Source: Campylobacter subantarcticus LMG 24377
Lineage (GTDB): Bacteria; Campylobacterota; Campylobacteria; Campylobacterales; Campylobacteraceae
Direction: 5' to 3'
DNA: 64,000 nt
Assembly: GCF_000816305.1 (NCBI RefSeq)
Contig: NZ_CP007773.1
Location: 186,001 to 250,000 of the forward strand
Shown: positions 19,021 through 27,515 of the stretch, piece by piece
How the letters are laid out: every line of letters begins with the position of its first letter
Numbering within the stretch: the stretch's first letter is position 1
The notes under the pieces: generated by a model
Told to the model about the DNA's origin: nothing
Seen by the model: the letters and a program-made list of their open reading frames with translations, nothing else
The model's database searches: none
Program-made: the position numbers and the translations under genes

Positions 19021-19494
19021 TTGCTGATTAAAGGAGCTAGAAGGGTAGAAAAAATTCGTTTCTTTCCTTTTTATTCAAAGGCTGATAAAAAAGGAAAATA
19101 TATAGCCATTATAGGACTTGGAAGCAATATAGAAGATGAAAAAAAACGCTTTCGAGCTTTGTTTAGGCATTTGATGCAAGATAGACGCTTGCAAGTGTTG
19201 CAAACATCGCCATTTTTGATTAATAAGGCTTTTGGTTTTGAAGATCAAAAAGACTTCACAAACGCAGTGATGGTTGTAAGTACAAGCTTGCATGCAAGAG
19301 CGCTTTTAAAAGTTTTGTTTTTTTATGAGTTTAAATTCAGGAGAAAAAGAACTTTTAAAAATGCTCCTAGAACGCTTGATTTGGATTTGTTGTATTTTTC
19401 AAAAAAAGCGCGTAAAGATGAGTATTGTACAGTACCTCACGTAGGGGTAAATGATAGAATTAGCGTAACTTTGCCTTTGGGCTTGTTAAGATAA
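19021..19494 (+). CDS. folK: 2-amino-4-hydroxy-6-hydroxymethyldihydropteridine pyrophosphokinase
   Basis: FolK transfers pyrophosphate from ATP to 6-hydroxymethyl-7,8-dihydropterin in folate synthesis. The family pattern is visible: IIGLGSNIEDEKKRF at the start of the domain, then the catalytic block APRTLDLDLLYFSKK. A basic extension (GARRVEKIRFFPFYSKADKKGKY) precedes the usual domain. No ATG gives a sensible start; TTG at 19021, just after the upstream stop codon, is preferred, while an ATG at 18991 would overlap the peptidase gene by 29 bases. FolK followed by flhF is a known Campylobacter order. Confidence 0.85.
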   Translation: MLIKGARRVEKIRFFPFYSKADKKGKYIAIIGLGSNIEDEKKRFRALFRHLMQDRRLQVLQTSPFLINKAFGFEDQKDFTNAVMVVSTSLHARALLKVLFFYEFKFRRKRTFKNAPRTLDLDLLYFSKKARKDEYCTVPHVGVNDRISVTLPLGLLR

Positions 19495-19502
19495 GGAAAA
19501 AT

Positions 19503-20882
19503 ATGGGACAATTGATTCATACTTTTACAGTTGAAAGCACAGATGAGATTATACCTAAGGTTAAGCAAGATTATGGCGATAAAGCTTTAATCGTAACCAA
19601 TAAGCAAATTCGTCCAAAAACTATTAATCAAAAGCCTTTATATGAGGTTATAGTAGCGATTGAAGAAGCTGATTATGAAGAACATTTAAGACAAAACAAT
19701 ATTGCCAAACCAGCGAAGAAAAAACCAAGCACTGCAAGTTTTCCTGAGGCTAAAATTCAAGCTCCCCAACAAGAAGAAAAAAAAGAAGAAGATGTGGTGC
19801 TTGAATTTTCTTCAAAAGCCAAGCAAAAACCTATTAATCCTTATTTAAATGCAAATAAAAAAGATGATAATTTCTTAAATTTAAAAAATAAACTTTCTCA
19901 AGTAAGTTCAGAAATTAGCAAAGTTTCAAATTATCAAGATTTTTCTATGTCAAGCCCAAATTATGATAAAAAAATCGAAGCCTTTGAAAAACAAATGAAT
20001 AAACTCAATGATAAAATGAATTTATTAGTAGATATGATGTGGGATGATAAGGCAGATTTACGTAAGGAATTAGCTATACCGCCTGAATTTGCAAGTATTT
20101 ATAAGCAAGCTAAGGCAAGTGGCATGCAAGAAGCGCATTTAGAAGCGATTATGAAAGCGACTATTGAAAATATGCCAAGCACTATGAAGGCAAACCAAGA
20201 AGCAGTGCAAAGGTATTTTTATTCGCTTTTGCGTAACATGCTCCCTTGTCGCTTAGAAAGTGAAATTAAAAAGCAAAAAATTATGATGTTGGTGGGTCCC
20301 ACAGGAGTAGGTAAAACTACCACTTTAGCTAAACTCGCTTTTCGTTACGCTTATGGAGATAGACGCTATAAAACAGGCATTATCACGCTTGACACTTATA
20401 GAATAGGTGCAGTAGAACAGCTTTTCCAATACGCTAAGATGATGAAGCTTCCTATTATTGATAGTATAGAGCCAAATGATTTAGATGATGCGATTAGAAG
20501 CTTAAATACTTGCGAGGTTATTTTAGTCGATACAACCGGAAATTCACAGTATGATAAAGCAAAACTTGAAAAAACAAAAGAGTTTTTATCGCATTCTAAT
20601 GCACAAATTGATGTAAATTTGGTACTTTCTGCCAATACAAAATATGAAGATTTATTAGAAACTTATAATAATTTTTCATTTTTAAATATAGACACTTTAA
20701 TCATTACAAAATTTGATGAAACTAAAGTGTTTGGGAATGTGTTTTCTTTGCTTTATGAAACTAGCACTCCGATGAGTTTTTTTTCCATAGGTCAAGAAGT
20801 GCCTGATGATATAGAAGTAGCAAATAGTGACTTTTTAGTACATTGTGTGTTAGAAGGTTTTAGAAGGGATGAGAATGAGTAA
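19503..20882 (+). CDS. flhF: Flagellar biosynthesis regulator FlhF (SRP-type GTPase)
   Basis: FlhF places the polar flagellum and, in Campylobacter, is needed for sigma54-dependent flagellar gene expression. The N-terminal B domain (residues 1-130) contains Lys/Pro-rich low-complexity sequence. The NG GTPase domain follows, with MLVGPTGVGKTTTLAKLAF (G1, near residue 260), LDTYRIGAVEQL, VDTTGNSQYDKAK (G3 region; most relatives have DTAGRS) and ITKFDETKVFG (G4). The 459-residue length is typical. It overlaps flhG. Confidence 0.95.
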   Translation: MGQLIHTFTVESTDEIIPKVKQDYGDKALIVTNKQIRPKTINQKPLYEVIVAIEEADYEEHLRQNNIAKPAKKKPSTASFPEAKIQAPQQEEKKEEDVVLEFSSKAKQKPINPYLNANKKDDNFLNLKNKLSQVSSEISKVSNYQDFSMSSPNYDKKIEAFEKQMNKLNDKMNLLVDMMWDDKADLRKELAIPPEFASIYKQAKASGMQEAHLEAIMKATIENMPSTMKANQEAVQRYFYSLLRNMLPCRLESEIKKQKIMMLVGPTGVGKTTTLAKLAFRYAYGDRRYKTGIITLDTYRIGAVEQLFQYAKMMKLPIIDSIEPNDLDDAIRSLNTCEVILVDTTGNSQYDKAKLEKTKEFLSHSNAQIDVNLVLSANTKYEDLLETYNNFSFLNIDTLIITKFDETKVFGNVFSLLYETSTPMSFFSIGQEVPDDIEVANSDFLVHCVLEGFRRDENE

Positions 20883-21738
20883 TCAAGCAGAAAAATTAAA
20901 AGATCTAGTAAAAAACGAAAATTCAAACACAAAACATACTCATTTTATCGCAGTTACTAGCGGTAAGGGTGGAGTTGGAAAAAGTACTTTTAGTGCAAAT
21001 TTAGGTAATGTTTTAGCTCAAAATGGTTATAAAGTTGGACTTTTTGATGCAGATATTGGATTGGCTAATTTAGATGTGATCTTGAATGTACGTGTAGAGA
21101 AAAATCTTTTGCATGTTTTAAAAGGCGAATGCTCATTAGAAGATATCTTGATAGAAGTAAAACCTAATTTATGGCTTATTCCAGGTGAAAGCGGTGATGA
21201 AATTTTAAGATACAATGACAAAAATATCTATGAAAGATTTTTAAACCAAACAAGTATTTTAGATGATTTAGATTTTTTGATCATCGATACGGGGGCAGGT
21301 ATTGGCGGCAATATAGGAAATTTCTTGGAAATGTCTGATGAGGTTATTGTTATCACTGTGCCTGATCCTGCAGCGATCACTGATGCATATGCTACCATCA
21401 AAACTACCTCAAAAACTAAAGAAAATTTATTGATGGTGTTTAACGTTGTTAAAAATGAAAATGAAGCAATGAGAATTTTTGATAATATTAAAAAAGTTGC
21501 AGATATCAACATCAAGCATCATTTAAATTTGGAATTTTTAGGATTTTTAGGTCAAAGTAAAGATATTAGTTCTAGTATAAAAAAGAGAACTTTATTTAGC
21601 GATGAGGATACAAACTCAAGCGATGAGCTTAAAGCTATAGCCTCTAAGCTTTTGTATAGGTTGGAACAAAAAGTGCTTAATAATGTAGGAGATAAAAGCA
21701 TTATGAGTTTTTTCAAAAAGCTTTTGGATCGTTTTTAG
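20875..21738 (+). CDS. flhG: Flagellar number regulator FlhG (MinD-like ATPase)
   Basis: FlhG stimulates FlhF GTPase activity and limits flagellar number; in Campylobacter it also influences division-site placement. The deviant Walker A motif SGKGGVGKSTFSANLG lies near residues 26-41, followed by FDADIGLANLDV and the Walker B-like LIIDTGAGI. The C-terminal helix expected for membrane binding is plausible (KSIMSFFKKLLDRF). The start MSNQAEKL at 20875 is preferred because AGAAGGG lies at good spacing; ATG 20869 abuts that site. It overlaps the flhF end. Confidence 0.94.
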   Translation: MSNQAEKLKDLVKNENSNTKHTHFIAVTSGKGGVGKSTFSANLGNVLAQNGYKVGLFDADIGLANLDVILNVRVEKNLLHVLKGECSLEDILIEVKPNLWLIPGESGDEILRYNDKNIYERFLNQTSILDDLDFLIIDTGAGIGGNIGNFLEMSDEVIVITVPDPAAITDAYATIKTTSKTKENLLMVFNVVKNENEAMRIFDNIKKVADINIKHHLNLEFLGFLGQSKDISSSIKKRTLFSDEDTNSSDELKAIASKLLYRLEQKVLNNVGDKSIMSFFKKLLDRF

Positions 21739-21752
21739 ATTGAAGGAAAAAG

Positions 21753-22109
21753 ATGAGACCAGAGAATTTTGTTGCTTTTTTTACTGTTTGTGGATTTTTT
21801 ATAGGATTAATGTTTACCATAGTTAATATAGAAGATGCAGTAGAAATAGTCGTATACACTTGCTTGATTACTTTTGTGTTTTATGTGCTAATTCATATTG
21901 TGATTATGATCTTTGTAGATGTGCATAAAATTAGCGGAAGAAGCTTTAATAAAGAAAAATACGAAAACGAAAATAATAGCTTTATTGCAGAATTAGCTGC
22001 AAGAGAAAAGAAAATGGACTATTTACTTGAAAAACTACAAGAAGAGCGTGAAGATGTTAAGAAAGCTGAAGGCTCGGTAAAGAGAAAAGTAAAACATGCA
22101 GCCGCATAA
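21753..22109 (+). CDS. Conserved small membrane protein between flhG and fliA
   Basis: A 118-residue protein with two adjacent membrane segments (about residues 7-28 and 33-55) and a charged, helical C-terminal tail (residues 70-118) that may form a coiled coil. I do not recognise a named family, but a similar gene sits at the same place in the C. jejuni flagellar cluster. Its location, 14 bp after flhG and overlapping fliA by 14 bp, implies co-expression with flagellar regulators. No function is assigned. Confidence 0.75.
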   Translation: MRPENFVAFFTVCGFFIGLMFTIVNIEDAVEIVVYTCLITFVFYVLIHIVIMIFVDVHKISGRSFNKEKYENENNSFIAELAAREKKMDYLLEKLQEEREDVKKAEGSVKRKVKHAAA

Positions 22110-22782
22110 TGCCTACGCTTCTACGCTAAAAAAAGAACAAGATGACTTAGTTATCTCTTATATGCCTGCATTAAGAGCTATGGCTTTTAGACTCAAAGAG
22201 CGTTTGCCAGCTAGTATTGATGTGAATGATTTAATCAGTATAGGCGTAGAAGAGATGATCAAGCTTTCACGCCGTTATGATAAAGAACAAAATGATAATT
22301 TTTGGGGTTTTGCAAGAAAAAGAGTCAATGGAGCTATGCTTGATTATCTAAGAAGTCTTGATGTGATGAGTAGAAGCAATAGAAAAATTATCAAGGATAT
22401 TGATGCTATTGTGGATGAGTTTTATCAAGACAATGAAAAAGAACCCGATGATGAATATTTAGCAAAAAGACTTAATCTAGAAGTAGAAAAGGTTAAAGAA
22501 GCAAGAGCAGCTCATGCTATATCGCTTGTAATGCCTTTAGATGAGCAGTTAAATTGTTTTAATGATAGCAATATCATAGAACAAATAGAAAAAGAAGAAT
22601 TGATCGAAAAAATCAATGCGGTTTTAAATGAATTTAAAGAAAGAGAAAAGCTGGTAATTCAGCTTTATTATTATGAAGAGTTAAATTTAAAAGAAATTGC
22701 AGAGATTTTAGAGATTAGCGAGTCGAGAATTTCACAAATTCATAAGCGTTTGCTTAAGAAGATTCGAGAAAGGCTAGTTTAA
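22096..22782 (+). CDS. fliA: Flagellar sigma factor sigma28
   Basis: FliA directs RNA polymerase to late flagellar promoters such as flaA. Visible regions: 2.1-2.4 (MPALRAMAFRLKERLPASID, then GFARKRVNGAMLDYLRSLD), a region 3 helix (EPDDEYLAKRLNLEVEKV) and region 4.2 helix-turn-helix (LNLKEIAEILEISESRISQIHKRL). The 228-residue length fits. It overlaps the small membrane protein upstream and its last base is shared with the fliM start (TAATG-type junction), consistent with coupled translation. Confidence 0.96.
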   Translation: MQPHNAYASTLKKEQDDLVISYMPALRAMAFRLKERLPASIDVNDLISIGVEEMIKLSRRYDKEQNDNFWGFARKRVNGAMLDYLRSLDVMSRSNRKIIKDIDAIVDEFYQDNEKEPDDEYLAKRLNLEVEKVKEARAAHAISLVMPLDEQLNCFNDSNIIEQIEKEELIEKINAVLNEFKEREKLVIQLYYYEELNLKEIAEILEISESRISQIHKRLLKKIRERLV

Positions 22783-23873
22783 TGGCTGAGATACTTTCAC
22801 AAGAAGAAATTGATGCTCTTTTAGAAGTTGTTGATGATGATGGCGATGATGGAGCAACGTCTTCTAAATTAGAAGATATAGAAGATAAAAGAGATATTGT
22901 CGTATATGACTTTAAGCGTCCAAATAGGGTTTCAAAAGAACAGCTTCGTTCGATTAAGGGTATTCATGATAAATTAGCAAGAAACCTTGCTTCACAAATT
23001 TCATCTATGATGAGAAGTATAGTGGAGATCAAGCTGCATTCGGTGGATCAGATGACTTATGGTGAATTTTTGATGTCTTTGCCTTCGCCGACAAGTTTTA
23101 ACGTTTTTTCGATTAAACCTTTAGATGGAAACTGTGTTTTAGAGATCAATCCAAGTATCGCTTTTCCTATGATAGATAGGCTTTTAGGTGGTCAAGGGGA
23201 GAGTTTTGATACTTTAAGAGAACTAACAGAAATCGAGCTTAATTTGCTTGATTCTATTTTGCGTATTATTATGCAAAGACTTAAAGAAAGTTGGATGAAT
23301 GTTACAGAAATTTATCCAAGCGTAGAAGCAAAAGAATCAAGCCCAAATGTCGTGCAAATTGTTTCTCAAAATGAAATTGTTATCATGGTGGTAATGGAGA
23401 TCATCATTGGAAATTCAAGTGGTATGGTAAATATTTGCTATCCGGTTGTACATTTAGAGAGTATTTTAAGCCGTTTGGCAAATCGTGATATTATGATGGG
23501 TGAAACTTCAGCTAAGAAATCAAGAAATAAAGAGCTTAAAACTTTAATCGGTCGTGCTGAAGTGATTTATGAAGCTATGCTTGGCAAGACTTTTATCAAT
23601 GTAAATGAATTTTTGGACTTAAAACAAGGAGATATTTTAAAGCTTGATAGAAGCGCAGATGATAAAGCCATAGTTGCTATTGATAAAAAAGAGGTATTTT
23701 TAGCTCAAGTGGGGCTTCATAGATTTAGAAAGTCAATTAAGATCTTAGAACTTATCAAAACCGATAAAGATGAGATCAAAGAAATGCTTGAAAAATATGA
23801 AGATGAAAGAAGGGCAAAAGCAAATTCGTATGATGATAATGAAGAACTAGAAGAGGAAGACGATGATCAATGA
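22782..23873 (+). CDS. fliM: Flagellar motor switch protein FliM
   Basis: FliM is the C-ring protein that binds CheY-P and transmits rotation switching. The N-terminal CheY-binding peptide LSQEEIDALLEV is present at residues 5-16, followed by the CheC-like middle domain (with the GEFLMSLPSPTSFNVFSIKPL region and the conserved GGQGE turn near residue 145) and a SpoA C-terminal domain. The acidic tail (EELEEEDDDQ) is unusual in charge but common in low-GC relatives. Overlaps fliY by 11 bases. Confidence 0.96.
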   Translation: MAEILSQEEIDALLEVVDDDGDDGATSSKLEDIEDKRDIVVYDFKRPNRVSKEQLRSIKGIHDKLARNLASQISSMMRSIVEIKLHSVDQMTYGEFLMSLPSPTSFNVFSIKPLDGNCVLEINPSIAFPMIDRLLGGQGESFDTLRELTEIELNLLDSILRIIMQRLKESWMNVTEIYPSVEAKESSPNVVQIVSQNEIVIMVVMEIIIGNSSGMVNICYPVVHLESILSRLANRDIMMGETSAKKSRNKELKTLIGRAEVIYEAMLGKTFINVNEFLDLKQGDILKLDRSADDKAIVAIDKKEVFLAQVGLHRFRKSIKILELIKTDKDEIKEMLEKYEDERRAKANSYDDNEELEEEDDDQ

Positions 23874-24702
23874 TTTTTTAGGCATATTTGTCAATGAATG
23901 TGTAAGTACAATAGAGGGTCTAACAGGAAAAAGTGCTGAATTTAGCGAGTATTATGAGTATGATGTAAATTCTCAAGACTCTATGACTCCACCATTAGTA
24001 AGTGCTACTTTTAATGTAAACAATGAAATGAAAATCAAAATCCTAGCTAGTGCGGTTTTAATGAGTGCAATTGGTGAATGGATGATGGGAGAAGAAGAGA
24101 TCTCTAAAAATAGCGAGCTCAACGAAGATGAAATGGATGCGGCTAAAGAAGCTATACAAAATATCGTTTCAGCTTTTTCTACTACTTTGGGAGCGCAAAA
24201 AGAAATTCCTAAAATGGATTTTAGTTTAGAAAGTTGTGAATTTATCGCAGATACTTTAGAGCTTGGCGGCTTTCATAAATTATATTTATACAATGTACAA
24301 ATTGCAGATTTAGAAGAAAAAGTTGCTTTGGTTTTTGATGAAAAAATTTATAAGGTTTTAACTAAAACTGATCTAGAAGAGATCGTAGCAACGAATGAAG
24401 ATCACCCACAAGATCATAAAGCCTTAGCTAATGTTGAAGAGTTAAGAAATATCGGTTTGATCATGGATGTGCGCTTACCTATAAGGGTGCGTATTGGTAG
24501 TAAAAAAATGCTTTTAAAAGATGTTTTGACTATGGATATAGGTTCGGTTATCGAGCTTGATCAGTTAGCTAATGATCCTTTAGAAATTTTAATAGGTGAT
24601 AAAAAAATAGCTTATGGGGAAGTGGTTATCGTAGATGGAAACTTTGGAGTGCAAATCACCGAGATTGGATCTAAAAAAGAAAGATTAGAACAATTAAGAT
24701 GA
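23863..24702 (+). CDS. fliY: Flagellar motor switch protein FliY
   Basis: FliY is the FliN-type switch protein of epsilonproteobacteria, forming the lower C-ring with FliM and FliN. The N-terminal CheC/CheX-like region spans about residues 1-175 and the C-terminal FliN/SpoA domain about 195-275 (NIGLIMDVRLPIRVRIGSKK, then GSVIELDQLANDPLEILI). Any CheY-P phosphatase activity cannot be judged here. It overlaps fliM upstream and the LOG-family gene downstream by four bases. Confidence 0.94.
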   Translation: MINDFLGIFVNECVSTIEGLTGKSAEFSEYYEYDVNSQDSMTPPLVSATFNVNNEMKIKILASAVLMSAIGEWMMGEEEISKNSELNEDEMDAAKEAIQNIVSAFSTTLGAQKEIPKMDFSLESCEFIADTLELGGFHKLYLYNVQIADLEEKVALVFDEKIYKVLTKTDLEEIVATNEDHPQDHKALANVEELRNIGLIMDVRLPIRVRIGSKKMLLKDVLTMDIGSVIELDQLANDPLEILIGDKKIAYGEVVIVDGNFGVQITEIGSKKERLEQLR

Positions 24703-25334
24703 AAAAATGCATTATCGAAGATGTCGCGCAGCTTCAAGCTTTAGACAAAATTCAAAATGCTGTAACTTTTTTTGGTTCAGCTAGGTTAAAAGAAGAAAAT
24801 GAGTATTGTATTTTAGCTTCAAATTTAGCTACCAAGTTAGCTGATAAAGGGTATAGTATCATTAGTGGTGGTGGCGGTGGTATTATGCAGGCTGCAAATT
24901 ATGGGGCTATGCAAAGTAATGCCGAGCATTTAAAATCTTTTGGATTTAATATACATTTACCATTTGAGCAAAAAGCAAATGACTTTTTAGAGTATAATAT
25001 CACTTTTAAGAGCTTAGCCATTCGCAAAATGGCTCTTATTCAAAAGAGTCTAGCTTTTGTGATTTTCCCAGGCGGCTTTGGGACATTAGATGAATTGTTT
25101 GAAATTCTTACGCTTAAACAACTTAGTTTTAAAAAAGATGTTCCTATTATTTTAGTTGGGCAAAAATTTTGGCAACCTCTTGATGAATTTATCAAAACTT
25201 CTTTACTAGGACTTGGAACTATATCTAAAAATGATGAGTTAAAGTATAGTATAAGTGATGATTTAGATGAAATTATAAGAATGATAAAGGAAAAAGATGA
25301 AAATTCTTGTTGCAATGAGTGGGGGTGTGGATAG
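24699..25334 (+). CDS. LOG-family (TIGR00730-type) Rossmann protein
   Basis: Rossmann-fold protein of the LOG/YgdH-like family, members of which are nucleoside-5'-monophosphate phosphoribohydrolases (often misnamed lysine decarboxylases). Diagnostic motifs: [16 protein letters not shown] near residue 55 and [19 protein letters not shown] (PGGxGTxxE, near residue 125), with Arg of the IRKMAL block before it. At 211 residues it is normal length. It overlaps fliY by four bases and mnmA by 38, so it is translated in the flagellar-mnmA run; a role in motility is not implied. Confidence 0.88.
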   Translation: MKKCIIEDVAQLQALDKIQNAVTFFGSARLKEENEYCILASNLATKLADKGYSIISGGGGGIMQAANYGAMQSNAEHLKSFGFNIHLPFEQKANDFLEYNITFKSLAIRKMALIQKSLAFVIFPGGFGTLDELFEILTLKQLSFKKDVPIILVGQKFWQPLDEFIKTSLLGLGTISKNDELKYSISDDLDEIIRMIKEKDENSCCNEWGCG

Positions 25335-26313
25335 TACTGTAACTGCTTATAAATTAAAACAAGCAGGACATGAGGTGATTGGTTGTTATATGAAACTTCA
25401 TGGAAAACCTAATTATCATGAAGAAAACATACAAAAAGTAGAAAAAGTTGCTAAATTTTTAGGCATCGAATATCATATTTTAGACTTACAAGAAGACTTT
25501 AAAAATCAAGTTTATATGCCTTTTGTTAATACTTATAAAGAAGGTAAAACACCAAATCCTTGTGCTTTGTGCAATCGTTTTATCAAGCTTGGTAAACTTT
25601 TAGAATTCGCAAAGAGCTTAAACTGTGAAAAATTAGCCACAGGTCACTACGCAAGGATAGAAAATGGTTTGATTAAAACCGCGGTTGATGAGAGTAAAGA
25701 CCAAAGTTACTTTTTAGCTAATGCAGACAAAGAAGCTTTAGAGTATTTGATTTTTCCTCTTGGAGAAATGAAGAAAGAAGATGTGAAAAAATTTGCATCA
25801 ACGATCGATGTTTTAAAATCTTTTGCAACGCAAAAGGAAAGTTCAGAAATTTGTTTTGTGGAAGATACTTATGTGCAAGTTTTAGATCAATTTATGGATA
25901 CTAAAATTCCAGGTATTGTGAGAGATAGTAGCGGCAAGGAAGTAGGTAAACATGAAGGTTATATGCACTATACCATAGGTAAAAGAAGAGGTTTTGAAGT
26001 GCGTGGGGCTCATGAGCCACATTTTGTATTAAAAATTGATCCTAAAAAAAATGAAATCATAGTAGGTAAAAAAGAAGAGCTTAAGATAAGTGAATTTAAT
26101 CTTGATAATATTAATTTATTTGTTGATGCTAAAGAGCTAGATTGTGAAGTAAAAATACGCTATAGATCAAGATCGACCCCATGTAAAGTTTTGATTAATG
26201 AAGATAAAAGTGCAAAAATCATCTTACAAGAGCCTGTTTATGGGCTTGCTAGCGGACAAATGGCAGTATTTTACGATAAAGATTTGGTTCTTGCAAGCGG
26301 ATTTATTAAATAA
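25297..26313 (+). CDS. mnmA: tRNA 2-thiouridylase MnmA
   Basis: MnmA adds sulfur to the wobble uridine (s2U34) of tRNA-Glu, -Gln and -Lys. The PP-loop [15 protein letters not shown] starts at residue 5, the nucleophilic Cys is in [12 protein letters not shown] near residue 90 and the second catalytic Cys in SSEICFVED near residue 187. The 338-residue length is typical. It overlaps the LOG-family gene; it converges on the XRE gene of the small accessory cassette. Confidence 0.95.
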   Translation: MKILVAMSGGVDSTVTAYKLKQAGHEVIGCYMKLHGKPNYHEENIQKVEKVAKFLGIEYHILDLQEDFKNQVYMPFVNTYKEGKTPNPCALCNRFIKLGKLLEFAKSLNCEKLATGHYARIENGLIKTAVDESKDQSYFLANADKEALEYLIFPLGEMKKEDVKKFASTIDVLKSFATQKESSEICFVEDTYVQVLDQFMDTKIPGIVRDSSGKEVGKHEGYMHYTIGKRRGFEVRGAHEPHFVLKIDPKKNEIIVGKKEELKISEFNLDNINLFVDAKELDCEVKIRYRSRSTPCKVLINEDKSAKIILQEPVYGLASGQMAVFYDKDLVLASGFIK

Positions 26314-26320
26314 AAAAGCT

Positions 26321-26338
26321 AAAGGGTTGCACCCCTTT
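26321..26338 (-). terminator. Rho-independent terminator of the XRE gene
   Basis: Read on the minus strand, AAAGGG and CCCTTT pair around a 6-base loop and are followed by AGCTTTTTTA. The T run sits on the minus side, 14 bases beyond the XRE stop codon, so termination of that gene is favoured; mnmA ends just the other side. Confidence 0.6.
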
Positions 26339-26351
26339 GGCGTTGTAGTGT

Positions 26352-26603
26352 TTATTCTAATAAATCTTTTAGTGGAATTTCTAAACTTTTAGAAATTTTA
26401 TATAGGTGTTCCAAATTAAAATGTTTACCATATCGATTACACTCACAATTTGAATAAAACGCAACGGATTTTATACCTATATCTAAGGCTAGTTCAAGCT
26501 GAGAAATTCCTTTTTTCTCTCTAAAATTTCTTATATTTGATGATACTTTTTTATAAAAATTTAAAATTTCTTCTTCGCTAGAATTGCTAAAGTCCTCTTC
26601 CAT
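26352..26603 (-). CDS. XRE-family helix-turn-helix repressor
   Basis: An 83-residue DNA-binding protein with a single Cro/CI-type helix-turn-helix across about residues 20-80 (NIRNFREKKGISQLELALDI for helices 1-3, then LEHLYKISKSLEIPLKDLL). It is divergent from a two-gene operon and both sides of the spacer carry the palindrome ATCCTATAGGAT, one copy only five bases from its own ATG so that AGGAT doubles as its ribosome-binding site. Autorepression is inferred. It has no N- or C-terminal extra domain, so it is not a self-cleaving phage repressor. Terminated by a minus-strand hairpin. Confidence 0.85.
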   Translation of the reverse strand: MEEDFSNSSEEEILNFYKKVSSNIRNFREKKGISQLELALDIGIKSVAFYSNCECNRYGKHFNLEHLYKISKSLEIPLKDLLE

Positions 26604-26608
26604 TTTTT

Positions 26609-26620
26609 ATCCTATAGGAT
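26609..26620. promoter_or_regulatory. Palindromic operator copy 1 (XRE side)
   Basis: ATCCTATAGGAT is a perfect 12-bp palindrome. On the minus strand its AGGAT half lies at ribosome-binding-site distance from the XRE ATG, so protein bound here would also mask translation signals in DNA. Proposed autoregulatory operator. Confidence 0.65.
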
Positions 26621-26646
26621 TAATATGAAATTAAACTTTACAAAGA

Positions 26647-26652
26647 TATAAT
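26647..26652 (+). promoter_or_regulatory. Candidate -10 element of the two-gene cassette
   Basis: TATAAT lies between the two operator copies. It would start transcription near 26659-26661, placing operator copy 2 directly at the start site, a classic repression position. Confidence 0.5.
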
Positions 26653-26664
26653 TTTTTTAAATAT

Positions 26665-26676
26665 ATCCTATAGGAT
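26665..26676. promoter_or_regulatory. Palindromic operator copy 2 (target operon side)
   Basis: A second exact copy of ATCCTATAGGAT, 56 bp centre to centre from copy 1 and just downstream of the candidate start site of the plus-strand operon. An AAGAGG ribosome-binding site follows before the ATG at 26696. Confidence 0.65.
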
Positions 26677-26695
26677 AAATTAAAGAGGTAATAAT

Positions 26696-26977
26696 ATGAT
26701 AAAGAAAATTATCAGTAATAACAGAAAGAGAATTTTTGACACGATCAATACAAAAGAAGTGAAGATAAAATATCTTGAAAATAATGAAATTTGTATTACG
26801 CTAATAAATATAGAAGATAAGAAGTTTAATAATTTTAGATTTAATTGTTTGGAAAATTTTAAAGATGATATTTATAAATTTCTTACAGAAGAAACACAAG
26901 AAAACTTAATGGAAATAAAAAATTCTATTGCTCAATTTAGTTATCAAGAAAATTTAATGTTAGGAGTTGGTCAATGA
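26696..26977 (+). CDS. Unknown 93-residue protein, XRE-linked cassette gene 1
   Basis: Not recognised. The product is small, soluble-looking and highly charged, with no membrane segment and no cysteine pattern; one internal Cys occurs at FNCLENF. Its first half looks beta-strand rich (EVKIKYLENNEICITLINIE) and its second half helical. It has a good ribosome-binding site (AAGAGG) behind operator copy 2, and its stop overlaps the next gene's ATG (ATGA), so both are made together. As a cytoplasmic partner to a membrane protein under an XRE repressor it could be an antitoxin-like, immunity or phage-derived protein; nothing in the sequence decides. Confidence 0.7.
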   Translation: MIKKIISNNRKRIFDTINTKEVKIKYLENNEICITLINIEDKKFNNFRFNCLENFKDDIYKFLTEETQENLMEIKNSIAQFSYQENLMLGVGQ

Positions 26978-27447
26978 AAAAAATTATAATATTATGCATT
27001 TTAATAAGTGTTGTTTTTAGTTCTAATAATTATGATGCTAAAGAACAGAGGTATCAAGAAAAGTATCAACAATCCATACAAGGCTATGATAATCTTATGA
27101 ATAATATAATAGATAGAATGACTACCGATGAAAATATAGGAACCTATTCTATGGGATTTGATAGTGCTTTTATTTGTGGTGTTATAAATCTTATACAAAG
27201 TGTGGCTAATATATTTTATTTTGGTGATGATTCTGATGGTTACAACTTAGAAGCGATTATAGGAAGAGATGATTATAGACCTTCTTATTATCTCGAATAT
27301 GGATTTGGAACCGATTGGGATAGATTTTCTTTTGTGGGAGCATTAGAATACTTTGTGTATCTGTTGCCAAAGATATTAGCTTATTTATTTGTGGCATATT
27401 TGATATACAGATTGCTATTGAAATTACAGGTTAAAGATAATGTTTAA
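26974..27447 (+). CDS. Unknown 157-residue exported or membrane protein, XRE-linked cassette gene 2
   Basis: Not recognised. It begins with a signal-like segment (MKKIIILCILISVVFSS, residues 1-17), has an acidic, Tyr-rich middle (residues 85-115, with many Asp and Tyr), and ends with a membrane segment at about 122-150 (FVYLLPKILAYLFVAYLIYR) followed by a short basic tail. A weaker hydrophobic stretch lies near residues 60-80. Topology would place the middle in the periplasm. It is translationally coupled to the preceding gene. A strong stem-loop follows its stop. Candidate roles are membrane effector or element-encoded envelope protein; both are guesses. Confidence 0.7.
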   Translation: MKKIIILCILISVVFSSNNYDAKEQRYQEKYQQSIQGYDNLMNNIIDRMTTDENIGTYSMGFDSAFICGVINLIQSVANIFYFGDDSDGYNLEAIIGRDDYRPSYYLEYGFGTDWDRFSFVGALEYFVYLLPKILAYLFVAYLIYRLLLKLQVKDNV

Positions 27448-27472
27448 TATCTAAATTCTAAAATTTTTATAA

Positions 27473-27503
27473 GAAATATATCTTTTAATAAAAGATATAT
27501 TTC
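27473..27503. terminator. 13-bp perfect stem-loop between the cassette and pgpA
   Basis: GAAATATATCTTT and its exact complement AAAGATATATTTC flank a 5-base loop. It lies between two convergent genes and probably stops transcription from both sides, though no long T run follows either arm. Confidence 0.5.
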
Positions 27504-27515
27504 AATTGTATTTTA

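Noticed and set aside
26352-27447. Prophage remnant
   Set aside because: Only the XRE repressor is phage-like; there is no integrase, structural gene or att repeat beside it.
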